DNA of 7,172 bases from DASWTL01 sp036402155 (GCA_036402155.1 DASWTL010000277.1:1-7172), one strand, 5' to 3'. Positions 1 to 6,020 are shown, counted from the stretch's first letter. The notes: generated by a model from the sequence alone, not told the origin. Numbers and translations: made by a program.

Positions 1-791
1 ATTGCCTTTGCATTTACGAACGTTAAAGTGAATACGTGTCCGCCGGTTTCTATCTCAAAACCAACTCCTAATGGTGAATAGTAATTGATATTAGGATTAT
101 CATCCCGGTAGGAGGAAAACACATGGTAATAATCTATAAGCACACCAAACCGTTTGGTGAATTTATACCTGCCGGCAAAACCCAAAGCGAATAATCCTTC
201 TTCATCTCCACCTGGTGTTACCAGGTTTCTTTTTAAAAAGGACGGAGCCACCTGCAAAGACAGGTTTGGTGAAAACTTACGGGATATAATTGCCTGTGTG
301 AAGTAAGAGAACCGGTTGGAAAAATCATCAAAAACTGTTGTGCTTACTTTATAGGGGGTAAATCCGGATTTTGCTACCAGGCTTACTGAAACTGGTGTCC
401 GCTCTGTTTGCTGAATCAAGGCATACTTTAATTGCAGATCCAGGAGCTGCTCATATTTACTTCTTCCGAAACCAATATTGAACCGGTCGCTAATGCCATA
501 TTCAAGATTGATATAGATATCACTTGAATTATCTAGTCCCCATAAGGTCTCTGAGCCACCATCTGTTCCTCCAATATCCCCGAACCTGTGCACTACCTTA
601 AAGTCCATGTTGTGTTTTTTAACCATGGTAGTGGTTTGTGATAAGATAAGCCTGCTTGATTTGAATGTTGCAATTACCGGCTGAATACTATCTCCCCGGC
701 TTTCCAAAACGCGCATTAATGAATCTGCCGACTGGCTGTAACTGGTATAGCATATTAAAATGAATAATAAACTGAATATGAGTTGTTTCAT
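1..791 (-). CDS. DUF5777-type beta-barrel protein, 3' end beyond window
   Basis: This is an open frame of 263 codons that continues past the left edge. The ATG at 791 opens a typical Sec signal peptide: MKQ, then a hydrophobic core at residues 4-16, ending in SYSQ at 17-20. The mature part has HRFGDIGG near residue 68, WGLDN at 84 and EYGISDRFNIGFGRS at about 97-111. It then shows alternating amphipathic strands ending in GGHVFTLTFVN near 250. This pattern fits the DUF5777 family of Bacteroidota outer-membrane beta-barrels, whose members are usually about 300 residues, so perhaps 40 residues are missing. It lies 20 bp after the YceI-like gene on the same strand and is probably the fourth gene of the sigma-factor operon. 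DUF5777 proteins have no firmly established function. From memory they often sit beside YceI-like proteins and c-type cytochromes, which I cannot check here. Family call fairly sure; location in the outer membrane inferred. Confidence 0.82.
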   Translation of the reverse strand, partial: MKQLIFSLLFILICYTSYSQSADSLMRVLESRGDSIQPVIATFKSSRLILSQTTTMVKKHNMDFKVVHRFGDIGGTDGGSETLWGLDNSSDIYINLEYGISDRFNIGFGRSKYEQLLDLQLKYALIQQTERTPVSVSLVAKSGFTPYKVSTTVFDDFSNRFSYFTQAIISRKFSPNLSLQVAPSFLKRNLVTPGGDEEGLFALGFAGRYKFTKRFGVLIDYYHVFSSYRDDNPNINYYSPLGVGFEIETGGHVFTLTFVNAKA

Positions 792-811
792 TTTTATTAG
801 GATGATTTGGG

Positions 812-1351
812 TTATTGTACTGAATACGAGCTGTTTACTTTTATCCGTATGGTTTCAGCTATCTTCTGGAAAACGATTTGAGGGATCTTAATTTTATGAT
901 CCTGGCATTTTACATCAAAAGCTGAACTAAGGGATAATCTCTTGTTTCGTATGGTCATAATCCCCTTTATTGTTCGGGGACGCTTTATTCCGTGTACTTC
1001 CAGCTCGCCGGTAACAGTAACCGGATATTCGCCGTCTTTTTCAAGATTTATCTCTTCAATGAATTTTCCTTTGAATTTAGCATGAGGATATTTATCACTT
1101 TCCATATAGTTCTCATTGAAATGCTCCTGCATCAGCTTTTTCCTGAATTCAAATGACCGTATTGGAACTGTGAATTGAATTTCACCGGTGGCTGGATTTA
1201 AAACAGAAACTCCTGCAGAAGAGTGCGCTTCAATATTCTCCAGCGGCGCTTCAGAAAACAAGGAAATAGATGCGTTTTTACAGATCAGCAATGATCCCTT
1301 GCCAGAATCATAGGCACCACAAAGCAATATGATCAAAATCAGGAGTGGCAT
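812..1351 (-). CDS. YceI-like periplasmic protein
   Basis: The product is 179 residues. The YceI lipocalin-like fold is supported by SFEFRKKLMQEHFNENYM (about 66-83), the following ESDKYPHAKFKG (84-95), GELEVHGIKRPRTIKG (115-130) and FDVKCQDHKIKIP (145-157). YceI proteins are small beta-barrels that bind isoprenoid or other lipidic ligands in the periplasm; the ligand here is unknown. The N-terminus is hydrophobic (PLLILIILL, 2-10) and looks like an export signal, but it has no Lys or Arg before the core. Cys11 sits at the end of the core, but the preceding ILL is not a good lipobox. No better ATG exists upstream before an in-frame stop at 1391-1393. The start falls one base after the stop of the dual-membrane protein gene, so translation is probably coupled. 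The operon position suggests it belongs to the envelope response governed by the sigma factor. Confidence 0.9.
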   Translation of the reverse strand: MPLLILIILLCGAYDSGKGSLLICKNASISLFSEAPLENIEAHSSAGVSVLNPATGEIQFTVPIRSFEFRKKLMQEHFNENYMESDKYPHAKFKGKFIEEINLEKDGEYPVTVTGELEVHGIKRPRTIKGIMTIRNKRLSLSSAFDVKCQDHKIKIPQIVFQKIAETIRIKVNSSYSVQ

Positions 1352-1352
1352 T

Positions 1353-2576
1353 TTATTTAGTTTTGGATGATAAATTGAGTTTAACAGAAGTCAATACACC
1401 GGTAGATAAAAGCTTCACGTTTCCATACCCGATATCCGTGACCGGAAGCTTCAGATATGGCTGAAAGCCAATACTTACTTCATCAGACACTTTTCTTTCA
1501 TAAGCAACCCCAAAATTGAGGATACCCAGGTAATGCTTATTTTGATTACTGATATAATAACTCCTTGGGCCGCGGGTGGCAGGGGTTTCATAGGTAAAGC
1601 TATACCCCTCGTTAAGCATTATATAAGATGATATTCCTGCAGAGAGCGCTACAGCATCTTTAGATCTGGAAAATGCTGTGTAATAAATGTTTAAAGGAAT
1701 ATCCAATACCCTGCAATCGGCGTTTACCAATTTGGGATCTGTCGGAAACTTATAATTACTGTTAGGTTTATAATATTCAAATTCGGAGTTATAAAGCTTC
1801 TTAGCATACAGCGCACCGGTAGAAATACTCAGCGCTTTCGAAAGCTTATAATTCACAACTATTCCCGCGCTTATACCGCCCCGGTTACTTTTTAAATTAT
1901 TCACCCCGTTAATATCTGGTCCGGCAAGGAATGAAACAGAGAACGGGCTACCTTTAAATGATTGATTTGTTGTTGAGGCTAATACCGAATCTTTCTTTTG
2001 TATCTCCTGAATTAAGCCGGGTTTATTCATTGTTTCAGGCTGACTGTTCTCCGGCATGATTGTTTGCGGAGTTTCTACAGTTTCGGAGGCAATCAATTGT
2101 GGGTTTACGACTTCTTTAGCTTCAGTTGGTGTAGTTAATTCTGCATAGTTGCCAGTTTCGGATCCTGCAAGGGATTTTTTGATCAGAGGATTATTATGTT
2201 CGCGGGACCGTTTCGAAGAAATAGTAAGCTGAGTTAAATTGCGTATTTCATCTCTCGTCTCTTCCAGAGTCTTTTCGTTCGATTGACTGTTGTTATATGT
2301 ACCTGATGGTGTCGGTGTTGTAGGATTTATTGGTTTTTTTACAACTGTTTCAATGGGCTGAGTATTCTCATTTTTAAATAGCAAATAGGAGACAGACAGG
2401 GTTAATAACAGCATAGCAGCTATTCCGGAAACAGTTATCCAGGTAATTGTGCGCCGGCGGTTCTTTTTTTCCAGACGTCTTTCCAGCCTCTCCCAATGGG
2501 CCTCTTCAAACGGAATTTCCTCGTTCGAAAGTCCCTTTCGAAAAAAATCATCCAGCTCTTTTCCTTCAAGATTCAT
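1353..2576 (-). CDS. Putative dual-membrane-spanning anti-sigma factor (Dma-like)
   Basis: This 407-residue protein has three visible parts. Residues 1-43 are charged and presumably cytoplasmic, with a DDFFRKGL motif, EAHWERLERRLEKK and an RRR stop-transfer cluster just before the membrane. Residues 44-67 form one transmembrane helix. Residues 68-210 are a Thr/Ser/Asn/Pro/Glu-rich linker. Residues 211-404 form about eight amphipathic strands (for example GISAGIVVNYKLS, VLDIPLNIYYTAF, HYLGILNFGVAYERK) like the OMP_b-brl/PorT-like outer-membrane barrels of Bacteroidota. A single inner-membrane helix joined to an outer-membrane barrel is the layout of the Dma anti-sigma factors reported in Bacteroides thetaiotaomicron, where they pair with an ECF sigma factor. 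Here the gene starts in an ATGA overlap with an ECF sigma gene, which supports the same pairing. The anti-sigma role is inferred from architecture and position; no ZAS motif (HxxxCxxC) is present. The alternative is an inner-membrane protein with a soluble periplasmic beta domain. Confidence 0.8.
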   Translation of the reverse strand: MNLEGKELDDFFRKGLSNEEIPFEEAHWERLERRLEKKNRRRTITWITVSGIAAMLLLTLSVSYLLFKNENTQPIETVVKKPINPTTPTPSGTYNNSQSNEKTLEETRDEIRNLTQLTISSKRSREHNNPLIKKSLAGSETGNYAELTTPTEAKEVVNPQLIASETVETPQTIMPENSQPETMNKPGLIQEIQKKDSVLASTTNQSFKGSPFSVSFLAGPDINGVNNLKSNRGGISAGIVVNYKLSKALSISTGALYAKKLYNSEFEYYKPNSNYKFPTDPKLVNADCRVLDIPLNIYYTAFSRSKDAVALSAGISSYIMLNEGYSFTYETPATRGPRSYYISNQNKHYLGILNFGVAYERKVSDEVSIGFQPYLKLPVTDIGYGNVKLLSTGVLTSVKLNLSSKTK

Positions 2577-3199
2577 TTGATGTTCGCATTAAACCCGGAT
2601 TCACCAGGATAATTATTTATTGATACTATTTTTAGATGCTCCGTTTGAACCGGAGTGCCTGATGCTCTTATTGACTCCTGCAATTTTTTACGCGCTTTAA
2701 ACAGGTTTGATTTGCTCGCACCTACCGAAATACCCAGCATGCCTGCAATCTCTTCGTGTGAATACCCGTCGATAGCAAATAAGTTAAATACGGTTCGGTA
2801 TGAAGGAGGCAGGTTTTGTATGATTTTCAACAGGTCCTCATAATTCAATTTTTGGCTAATATCTTCCTTAATTCCTATTGAATCAGCCTCTTCCAGATCG
2901 CCGGTGTTTTTGTATTTTAAATTTGCACGGTAATAATCTATTGATGTATTCATCATAATTCTTCGCAGCCACATATGAAATGGCTTTGTGTCGTTATATT
3001 TATTTAAATGGGTAAAAACTTTCATAAAAGCATCATTCAAAATGTCTGCGGCATCATATTTATTACCTGCATATCTTAAGCAGATGCTCATTGCATATCC
3101 ATAGAAATGCTTGTACAACTTTTGTTGGTACTCAAGCTTATTCTTCAGACAGCCCTCAATGAGTGTCCTTATTAAGATATCATCAGATGCGCCAGTCAC
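2573..3199 (-). CDS. ECF-type RNA polymerase sigma factor
   Basis: The product is 208 residues. Region 2 spans about 24-95, including YDAADILNDAFMKVFTHLNKY (48-68, core-binding and -10 contacts) and FHMWLRRIMMNTSIDYYR (74-91). Region 4 spans about 119-175, with LPPSYRTVFNLFAIDGYSHEEIAGMLGISVGASKSNLFKARKKL carrying the helix-turn-helix that reads the -35 element. There is no region 1.1 or 3, as expected for the ECF class. A tail of about 33 residues after region 4 is longer than in many ECFs. The start is GTG, and an in-frame TAA lies directly upstream of it, so no longer form is possible; the next in-frame ATG, at residue 37, would remove part of region 2. The stop overlaps the next gene's ATG (ATGA), a common sign of a sigma/anti-sigma pair. 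An ECF-like promoter is seen upstream, suggesting autoregulation. Confidence 0.95.
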   Translation of the reverse strand: MTGASDDILIRTLIEGCLKNKLEYQQKLYKHFYGYAMSICLRYAGNKYDAADILNDAFMKVFTHLNKYNDTKPFHMWLRRIMMNTSIDYYRANLKYKNTGDLEEADSIGIKEDISQKLNYEDLLKIIQNLPPSYRTVFNLFAIDGYSHEEIAGMLGISVGASKSNLFKARKKLQESIRASGTPVQTEHLKIVSINNYPGESGFNANIK

Positions 3200-3218
3200 T
3201 TATTTTATTATGTATTAC

Positions 3219-3248
3219 TATCACGAAACAGGATTTAAAATGGTTGCC
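3219..3248 (-). promoter_or_regulatory. Candidate ECF-type promoter for the sigma operon
   Basis: On the minus strand GGCAACC (3248-3242) is followed after 16 bp by CGTGATA (3225-3219). The AAC core of the -35 box and the CGT core of the -10 box, at 16-17 bp spacing, are the general ECF promoter pattern. Transcription would start near 3212, about 13 nt before the GTG codon. No TAnnTTTG housekeeping box was found on this strand between the two divergent genes. That the operon's own sigma factor reads this promoter is inference. Confidence 0.32.
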
Positions 3249-3326
3249 TTGGAGAAAAAAAATCTTTTAATTAGTTCTATAGGCCGTTGCCGGGTTGGTA
3301 TATTAAATTTAACTTTTAACTATGAC

Positions 3327-3356
3327 TTTATGAATAGCATTTTAAAAGTAAATTTG
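3327..3356 (+). promoter_or_regulatory. Candidate housekeeping promoter of the HAD phosphatase gene
   Basis: TAAATTTG at 3349-3356 is an exact match to the Bacteroidota -7 box TAnnTTTG. TTTA at 3327-3330, 18 bp upstream, is a near match to the -33 TTTG box. The predicted start of transcription, about 4-6 nt downstream of the box, falls at 3360-3362. That leaves almost no leader before the first ATG at 3364. Confidence 0.45.
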
Positions 3357-3363
3357 CCGTGAT

Positions 3364-3858
3364 ATGATAATGAGAAACAAAGCAGTATTTCTTGACCGGG
3401 ACGGCGTGTTAAATAAGGAACTCGGCGATTATGTATGCCGGGTAGAAGATTTTAAGATACTTGAACATAATTTTGAGCCACTTAAGCAGCTTCAGGACAA
3501 AGGGTATATTCTAATTGTAATTACTAATCAGGGCGGACTTGCCAAGGGCTGGTACACAAAAGAGATTTTAGATGCCATGCACCAGCATTTAAAATCAACC
3601 TATGAATCAAACGGCATCCACCTGGCTGAAATTTATTATTGTAATCATCACCCGGAATATAATGGTAAATGCCTTTGCCGGAAACCTGGTTCATTAATGT
3701 TAGAAAAGGCATTAGCACGTTTTGAAATTGATGCTTCAAAATCCTACTTCATCGGCGATCGTGAACGGGATGTTATTGCTGGTGAACTCGCCGGAATAAA
3801 AGGAATTCTGATAAATTCGGATCAGCCTATTAGTGAAGTGATGATGAGTATTGAGTAG
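3364..3858 (+). CDS. HAD-family phosphatase, GmhB (D,D-heptose 1,7-bisphosphate 7-phosphatase) type
   Basis: The product is 164 residues, short for GmhB (about 180-190) but with all key motifs. FLDRDGVLNKE holds nucleophile Asp11 and acid/base Asp13. VITNQGG has the motif II Thr54. CNHHPEYNGKCLCRKPG gives the structural zinc ligands Cys93, His95, Cys103 and Cys105 and the motif III Lys107. GDRERDVIAG has the motif IV acids Asp132 and Asp136. GmhB removes the 7-phosphate of heptose bisphosphate during ADP-heptose synthesis in the cytosol. Related HisB-N-type enzymes hydrolyse histidinol phosphate, and no heptose genes are adjacent, so the substrate is not certain. Two in-frame ATGs occur, at 3364 and 3370; the second gives MRNKAVFLDRDG, closer to the usual family N-terminus. 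The last residues (SIE and the stop codon) are encoded inside a heptamer repeat, so the C-terminus may have been set by repeat growth. It is divergent from the sigma operon and convergent with the ypdA-like gene. Confidence 0.88.
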   Translation: MIMRNKAVFLDRDGVLNKELGDYVCRVEDFKILEHNFEPLKQLQDKGYILIVITNQGGLAKGWYTKEILDAMHQHLKSTYESNGIHLAEIYYCNHHPEYNGKCLCRKPGSLMLEKALARFEIDASKSYFIGDRERDVIAGELAGIKGILINSDQPISEVMMSIE

Positions 3859-3944
3859 GGAGTATTTAGTACTGAGAATGAACTTATAACGTACCACTTA
3901 TAACGTACAACTCACAACTCACAACCCACAACCCACAACTCATA
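3847..3944. repeat. Degenerate 7-bp tandem repeat array between convergent genes
   Basis: Fourteen consecutive 7-bp units keep one phase. The first four begin AGTA (AGTATTG, AGTAGGG, AGTATTT, AGTACTG) and the last nine begin AC. Within the latter, ACTTATA + ACGTACY occurs twice, followed by ACTCACA twice, ACCCACA twice and ACTCATA. The complement of the right half shares GAGT with the left half, so the array is also a loose inverted repeat. The stop codon of the phosphatase gene (3856-3858) is inside it and the stop codon of the oxidoreductase gene (3940-3942) lies in its last unit. No ordinary terminator hairpin is visible between these two genes, so the array may serve as one; that is inference. 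Confidence 0.85.
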
Positions 3945-4902
3945 CCTCCCTTATATCCGCAATAATTTTACCCGCATGTTCCCGTGAATTCTCAATGAAC
4001 CAGCTATGGGTATCCATACCGCCGCAAACTACGCCGGCAAGGTATATCCCTTTCTGATTGGTTTCCATAGTTTCGGGATCATGATCCGGAGCCAAACGCT
4101 CATCATCCGACAGATGTATGCCGAACATTTTTAAGAATGTAAAATCCGGCTGGTAACCGGTCATTGCCAAAACGAAGTGGTTAGGAATAGTTATTGGTCC
4201 ATCGGGTGTTAAGATATCGACATCATGTTCACGGATCGCCGTCAGACAGGAATCATAATATCCGGTTATAGATCCTTCCTTAATTCGGTTTACAATATCC
4301 GGTCTAACCCAATATTTTACCCGCTCGCCGATCTCGCTTTTCCGGATGACCATGGTTACATTAGCACCTTTACGATAGGTTTCCAGCGCGGCATCAACCG
4401 AAGAGTTGTTTGACCCAACTACTACAACATTCTGACCTGCGTAATAATGCGGATCCTTATAATAATGCTTTACCTTTTCGAGATTTTCACCGGGAATATC
4501 CATCATATTCGGAACATCATAAAATCCGGTGGCTATAATGATGTTTTTTGTGTGATAATCTGCTTTTGTAGTGCTAAGAACATAATGGTCATCAATTTTG
4601 TCCATGCCAACTACTTTTTCAAACAAGCGGATGTTCAACTGAAATTTATCTGCAACCCGGCGATAATATTCCAGAGCTTCAGGTCGGGTAGGTTTTGGAT
4701 TGTTTGAAACAAAAGGAACGCCACCGATTTCCAGTCTTTCAGAAGTGGAAAAAAATGTCATATTAAGCGGGTAGTGGTACAGTGAATTTACCAGGCAGCC
4801 TTTTTCAATTATGACATAAGATAATCCGGCGTTTTGTGCTTCAATGCCACAGGCCAGGCCAATGGGGCCGGCACCTATAATAACAACATCTAATTGTGCC
4901 AT
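3940..4902 (-). CDS. ypdA: YpdA-family FAD/NAD(P)-dependent oxidoreductase (putative bacillithiol disulfide reductase)
   Basis: The product is 320 residues, the usual family length. The FAD dinucleotide motif is VVIIGAGPIG (6-15), followed by EKGCLVNSLYHYPLNMTFFSTSERLEIGG (33-61), which is strongly characteristic of YpdA. IIATGFYD lies at 122-129, a second nucleotide-binding motif VVVVGSNNSSVDAA at 159-172, and the FAD-closing motif GIYLAGVVCGG at 285-295. It lacks the CxxC active site of thioredoxin reductases. YpdA (Bdr) reduces bacillithiol disulfide with NADPH in the cytosol. The Cys of the GGGPC motif, proposed as redox-active in Staphylococcus and Bacillus, is Ile14 here; Cys18, Cys36, Cys219 and Cys293 are the only cysteines. 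The gene follows a terminator, so it is probably transcribed alone. Its stop codon lies in the heptamer array. Family call sure; substrate inferred. Confidence 0.9.
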   Translation of the reverse strand: MAQLDVVIIGAGPIGLACGIEAQNAGLSYVIIEKGCLVNSLYHYPLNMTFFSTSERLEIGGVPFVSNNPKPTRPEALEYYRRVADKFQLNIRLFEKVVGMDKIDDHYVLSTTKADYHTKNIIIATGFYDVPNMMDIPGENLEKVKHYYKDPHYYAGQNVVVVGSNNSSVDAALETYRKGANVTMVIRKSEIGERVKYWVRPDIVNRIKEGSITGYYDSCLTAIREHDVDILTPDGPITIPNHFVLAMTGYQPDFTFLKMFGIHLSDDERLAPDHDPETMETNQKGIYLAGVVCGGMDTHSWFIENSREHAGKIIADIREV

Positions 4903-4930
4903 GAATTTTATAGCGGATAAACAATTCTAA

Positions 4931-4959
4931 CAAAAAAGGCCCACGAATGTGAGCCTTTG
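4931..4959 (-). terminator. Rho-independent terminator after transaldolase
   Basis: On the minus strand AAAGGCTCAC, loop ATTC and GTGGGCCTTT form a 10-bp stem with a single T-G wobble, followed by a run of six T. On the plus strand the wobble becomes a C-A mismatch, so the signal is directed at minus-strand transcripts. It ends about 19 bp after the transaldolase stop codon and about 30 bp before the ypdA start, separating the two genes. Confidence 0.88.
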
Positions 4960-4977
4960 TTTTGATTCTTAGATTTA

Positions 4978-5634
4978 TTAAGCTCCTGCTTTTGCGTGAT
5001 CTGCAAGAAACTGTGCCAGTCCGCTATCTGTTAACGGGTGCTTTAATAAGGATAATATGGCTGATAAAGGCCCGGTCATCACATCGGCTCCCAGCTTTGC
5101 ACAATTTATAATATGCATTGCGTGACGAACAGAGGCTGCAAGAATTTGGGTTTCGTATCCGTAATTATCATATATCAGGCGGATATCCTCAATTAAAGTT
5201 AATCCATCTGTTGAAATATCATCCAAACGGCCAATAAAAGGAGATACATAAGTTGCTCCTGCTTTTGCTGCTAAAAGTGCCTGTCCGGCAGTAAACACCA
5301 GGGTGCAATTTGTGCGGATACCTTTTGAAGAAAAATGTTTAATAGCTTTTACGCCATCCTTTATCATAGGTACTTTAACCACGATCTTATCATCCAGTTT
5401 AGCAAGGTATTCTCCTTCGCTAACCATCTCGTCAAATGTAGTGGCTATTACCTCGGCGCTAACATCGCCATCTACAATAGCGCATATGGCTTTGTAATGG
5501 TTAATAATATTATCATGGCCGGTAATTCCCTCTTTTGCCATTAAACTCGGATTGGTTGTTACACCATCCAGTACTCCAAGATCCTGCGCCTCTTTGATCT
5601 GCGCCAGGTTTGCTGTATCAATAAAAAACTTCAT
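4978..5634 (-). CDS. tal: Transaldolase (TalC / fructose-6-phosphate aldolase family)
   Basis: The product is 218 residues, the usual length of the short TalC/FSA family. MKFFIDTANL opens the beta/alpha barrel, GVTTNPSL (24-31) is the phosphate and substrate site, IVVKVPM (84-90) carries the Schiff-base Lys87, and SPFIGRLDD lies at 131-139. AASVRHAMH (166-174) and LTDSGLAQFLADHAK (201-215) complete the family pattern. Glu61 and Phe133 align with the positions that are Gln59 and Tyr131 in E. coli FsaA. Glu and Phe there are the transaldolase pattern, so transfer of dihydroxyacetone between sugar phosphates in the pentose phosphate pathway is more likely than fructose-6-phosphate aldolase activity. 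The ATG overlaps the stop codon of the four-helix-bundle gene (ATGA), so translation may be coupled. A strong terminator follows. Confidence 0.95.
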   Translation of the reverse strand: MKFFIDTANLAQIKEAQDLGVLDGVTTNPSLMAKEGITGHDNIINHYKAICAIVDGDVSAEVIATTFDEMVSEGEYLAKLDDKIVVKVPMIKDGVKAIKHFSSKGIRTNCTLVFTAGQALLAAKAGATYVSPFIGRLDDISTDGLTLIEDIRLIYDNYGYETQILAASVRHAMHIINCAKLGADVMTGPLSAILSLLKHPLTDSGLAQFLADHAKAGA

Positions 5635-6020
5635 ATCGATTTGTCAATTTGTTTATTTGTCAATTTGTTCTTACTCGTAGCTATAATTTTTGTTAAAATT
5701 TTCTGGATGATCTTCAACTCTATTAATAATGGCGTTACAAGATCTTTATCAATTAATTCACAACTCAATAATAACCAGTATTCTGTTTCATCAGCTTCTT
5801 TTGCAGCGATTTTGAATTTATGAATAAAATCGGCAATACTCTCCGCATTCTGCGCTTCACGTGTATTAGCTCCAATTGAAGTGCCTGACTTTTGTAATTG
5901 GTTAGCTAAAATGAATTGTCTTTTATCCTGCAATAATTGGGATAGGTGCAATATTGTGATTGCAAAATGAAATGTTTTGTCAACGATTAAATTGTCTTGA
6001 AGTGGGATATTATGCGCCAT
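5631..6020 (-). CDS. Four-helix-bundle protein of the S23 / 23S rRNA intervening-sequence family
   Basis: The product is 129 residues from the ATG at 6020; a TTG at 6026 would add only two residues. The family signature is clear: ILANQLQKSGTSIGANTREAQNAES (37-61), then DFIHKFKIAAKEADETEYWL (64-83), followed by a helix ending around residue 114. These proteins form pentameric four-helix bundles with a basic surface. Members are encoded inside intervening sequences of 23S rRNA and at many chromosomal sites; relatives include the Avd proteins of diversity-generating retroelements. The cellular role is unknown, and nucleic-acid binding is suspected. The last dozen residues (KNKLTNKQIDKSI) are encoded by an 8-bp repeat and are probably a dispensable tail. 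The gene lies between the SRP RNA and transaldolase, overlaps the latter by 4 bp, and is bracketed by a 15-bp inverted repeat. Confidence 0.92.
   Translation of the reverse strand: MAHNIPLQDNLIVDKTFHFAITILHLSQLLQDKRQFILANQLQKSGTSIGANTREAQNAESIADFIHKFKIAAKEADETEYWLLLSCELIDKDLVTPLLIELKIIQKILTKIIATSKNKLTNKQIDKSI
5640..5671. repeat. Four 8-bp direct repeats in the 3' end of the four-helix gene
   Basis: Units TTTGTCAA, TTTGTTTA, TTTGTCAA and TTTGTTCT follow one another without gaps. They encode, on the minus strand, the lysine/asparagine-rich C-terminal tail of the four-helix-bundle protein. Because 8 is not a multiple of 3, gain or loss of one unit would shift the frame and change the relation to the transaldolase start. 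Confidence 0.8.
5652..5666 (+). repeat. Left arm of 15-bp inverted repeat flanking the four-helix gene
   Basis: TTTATTTGTCAATTT here is the exact reverse complement of positions 6041-6055. This arm lies inside the 3' end of the four-helix-bundle coding region and inside the octamer repeat. Confidence 0.85.

Noticed and set aside
1319..1351. Lipoprotein signal at Cys11 of the YceI-like protein
   Set aside because: The residues before the Cys (ILL) do not form a lipobox, and YceI proteins are usually soluble periplasmic proteins.
3111..3362. 83-codon open frame on the plus strand
   Set aside because: It is antisense to the start of the sigma gene and then crosses AT-rich intergenic DNA; its translation shows no domain, and it ends just before the real phosphatase start.
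3847..3944. CRISPR-like array
   Set aside because: Units are 7 bp and contiguous, with no spacers and no cas genes nearby.
4225..4707. Two short plus-strand frames opposite the ypdA gene
   Set aside because: They are antisense to a well-conserved YpdA protein and have no recognisable features.
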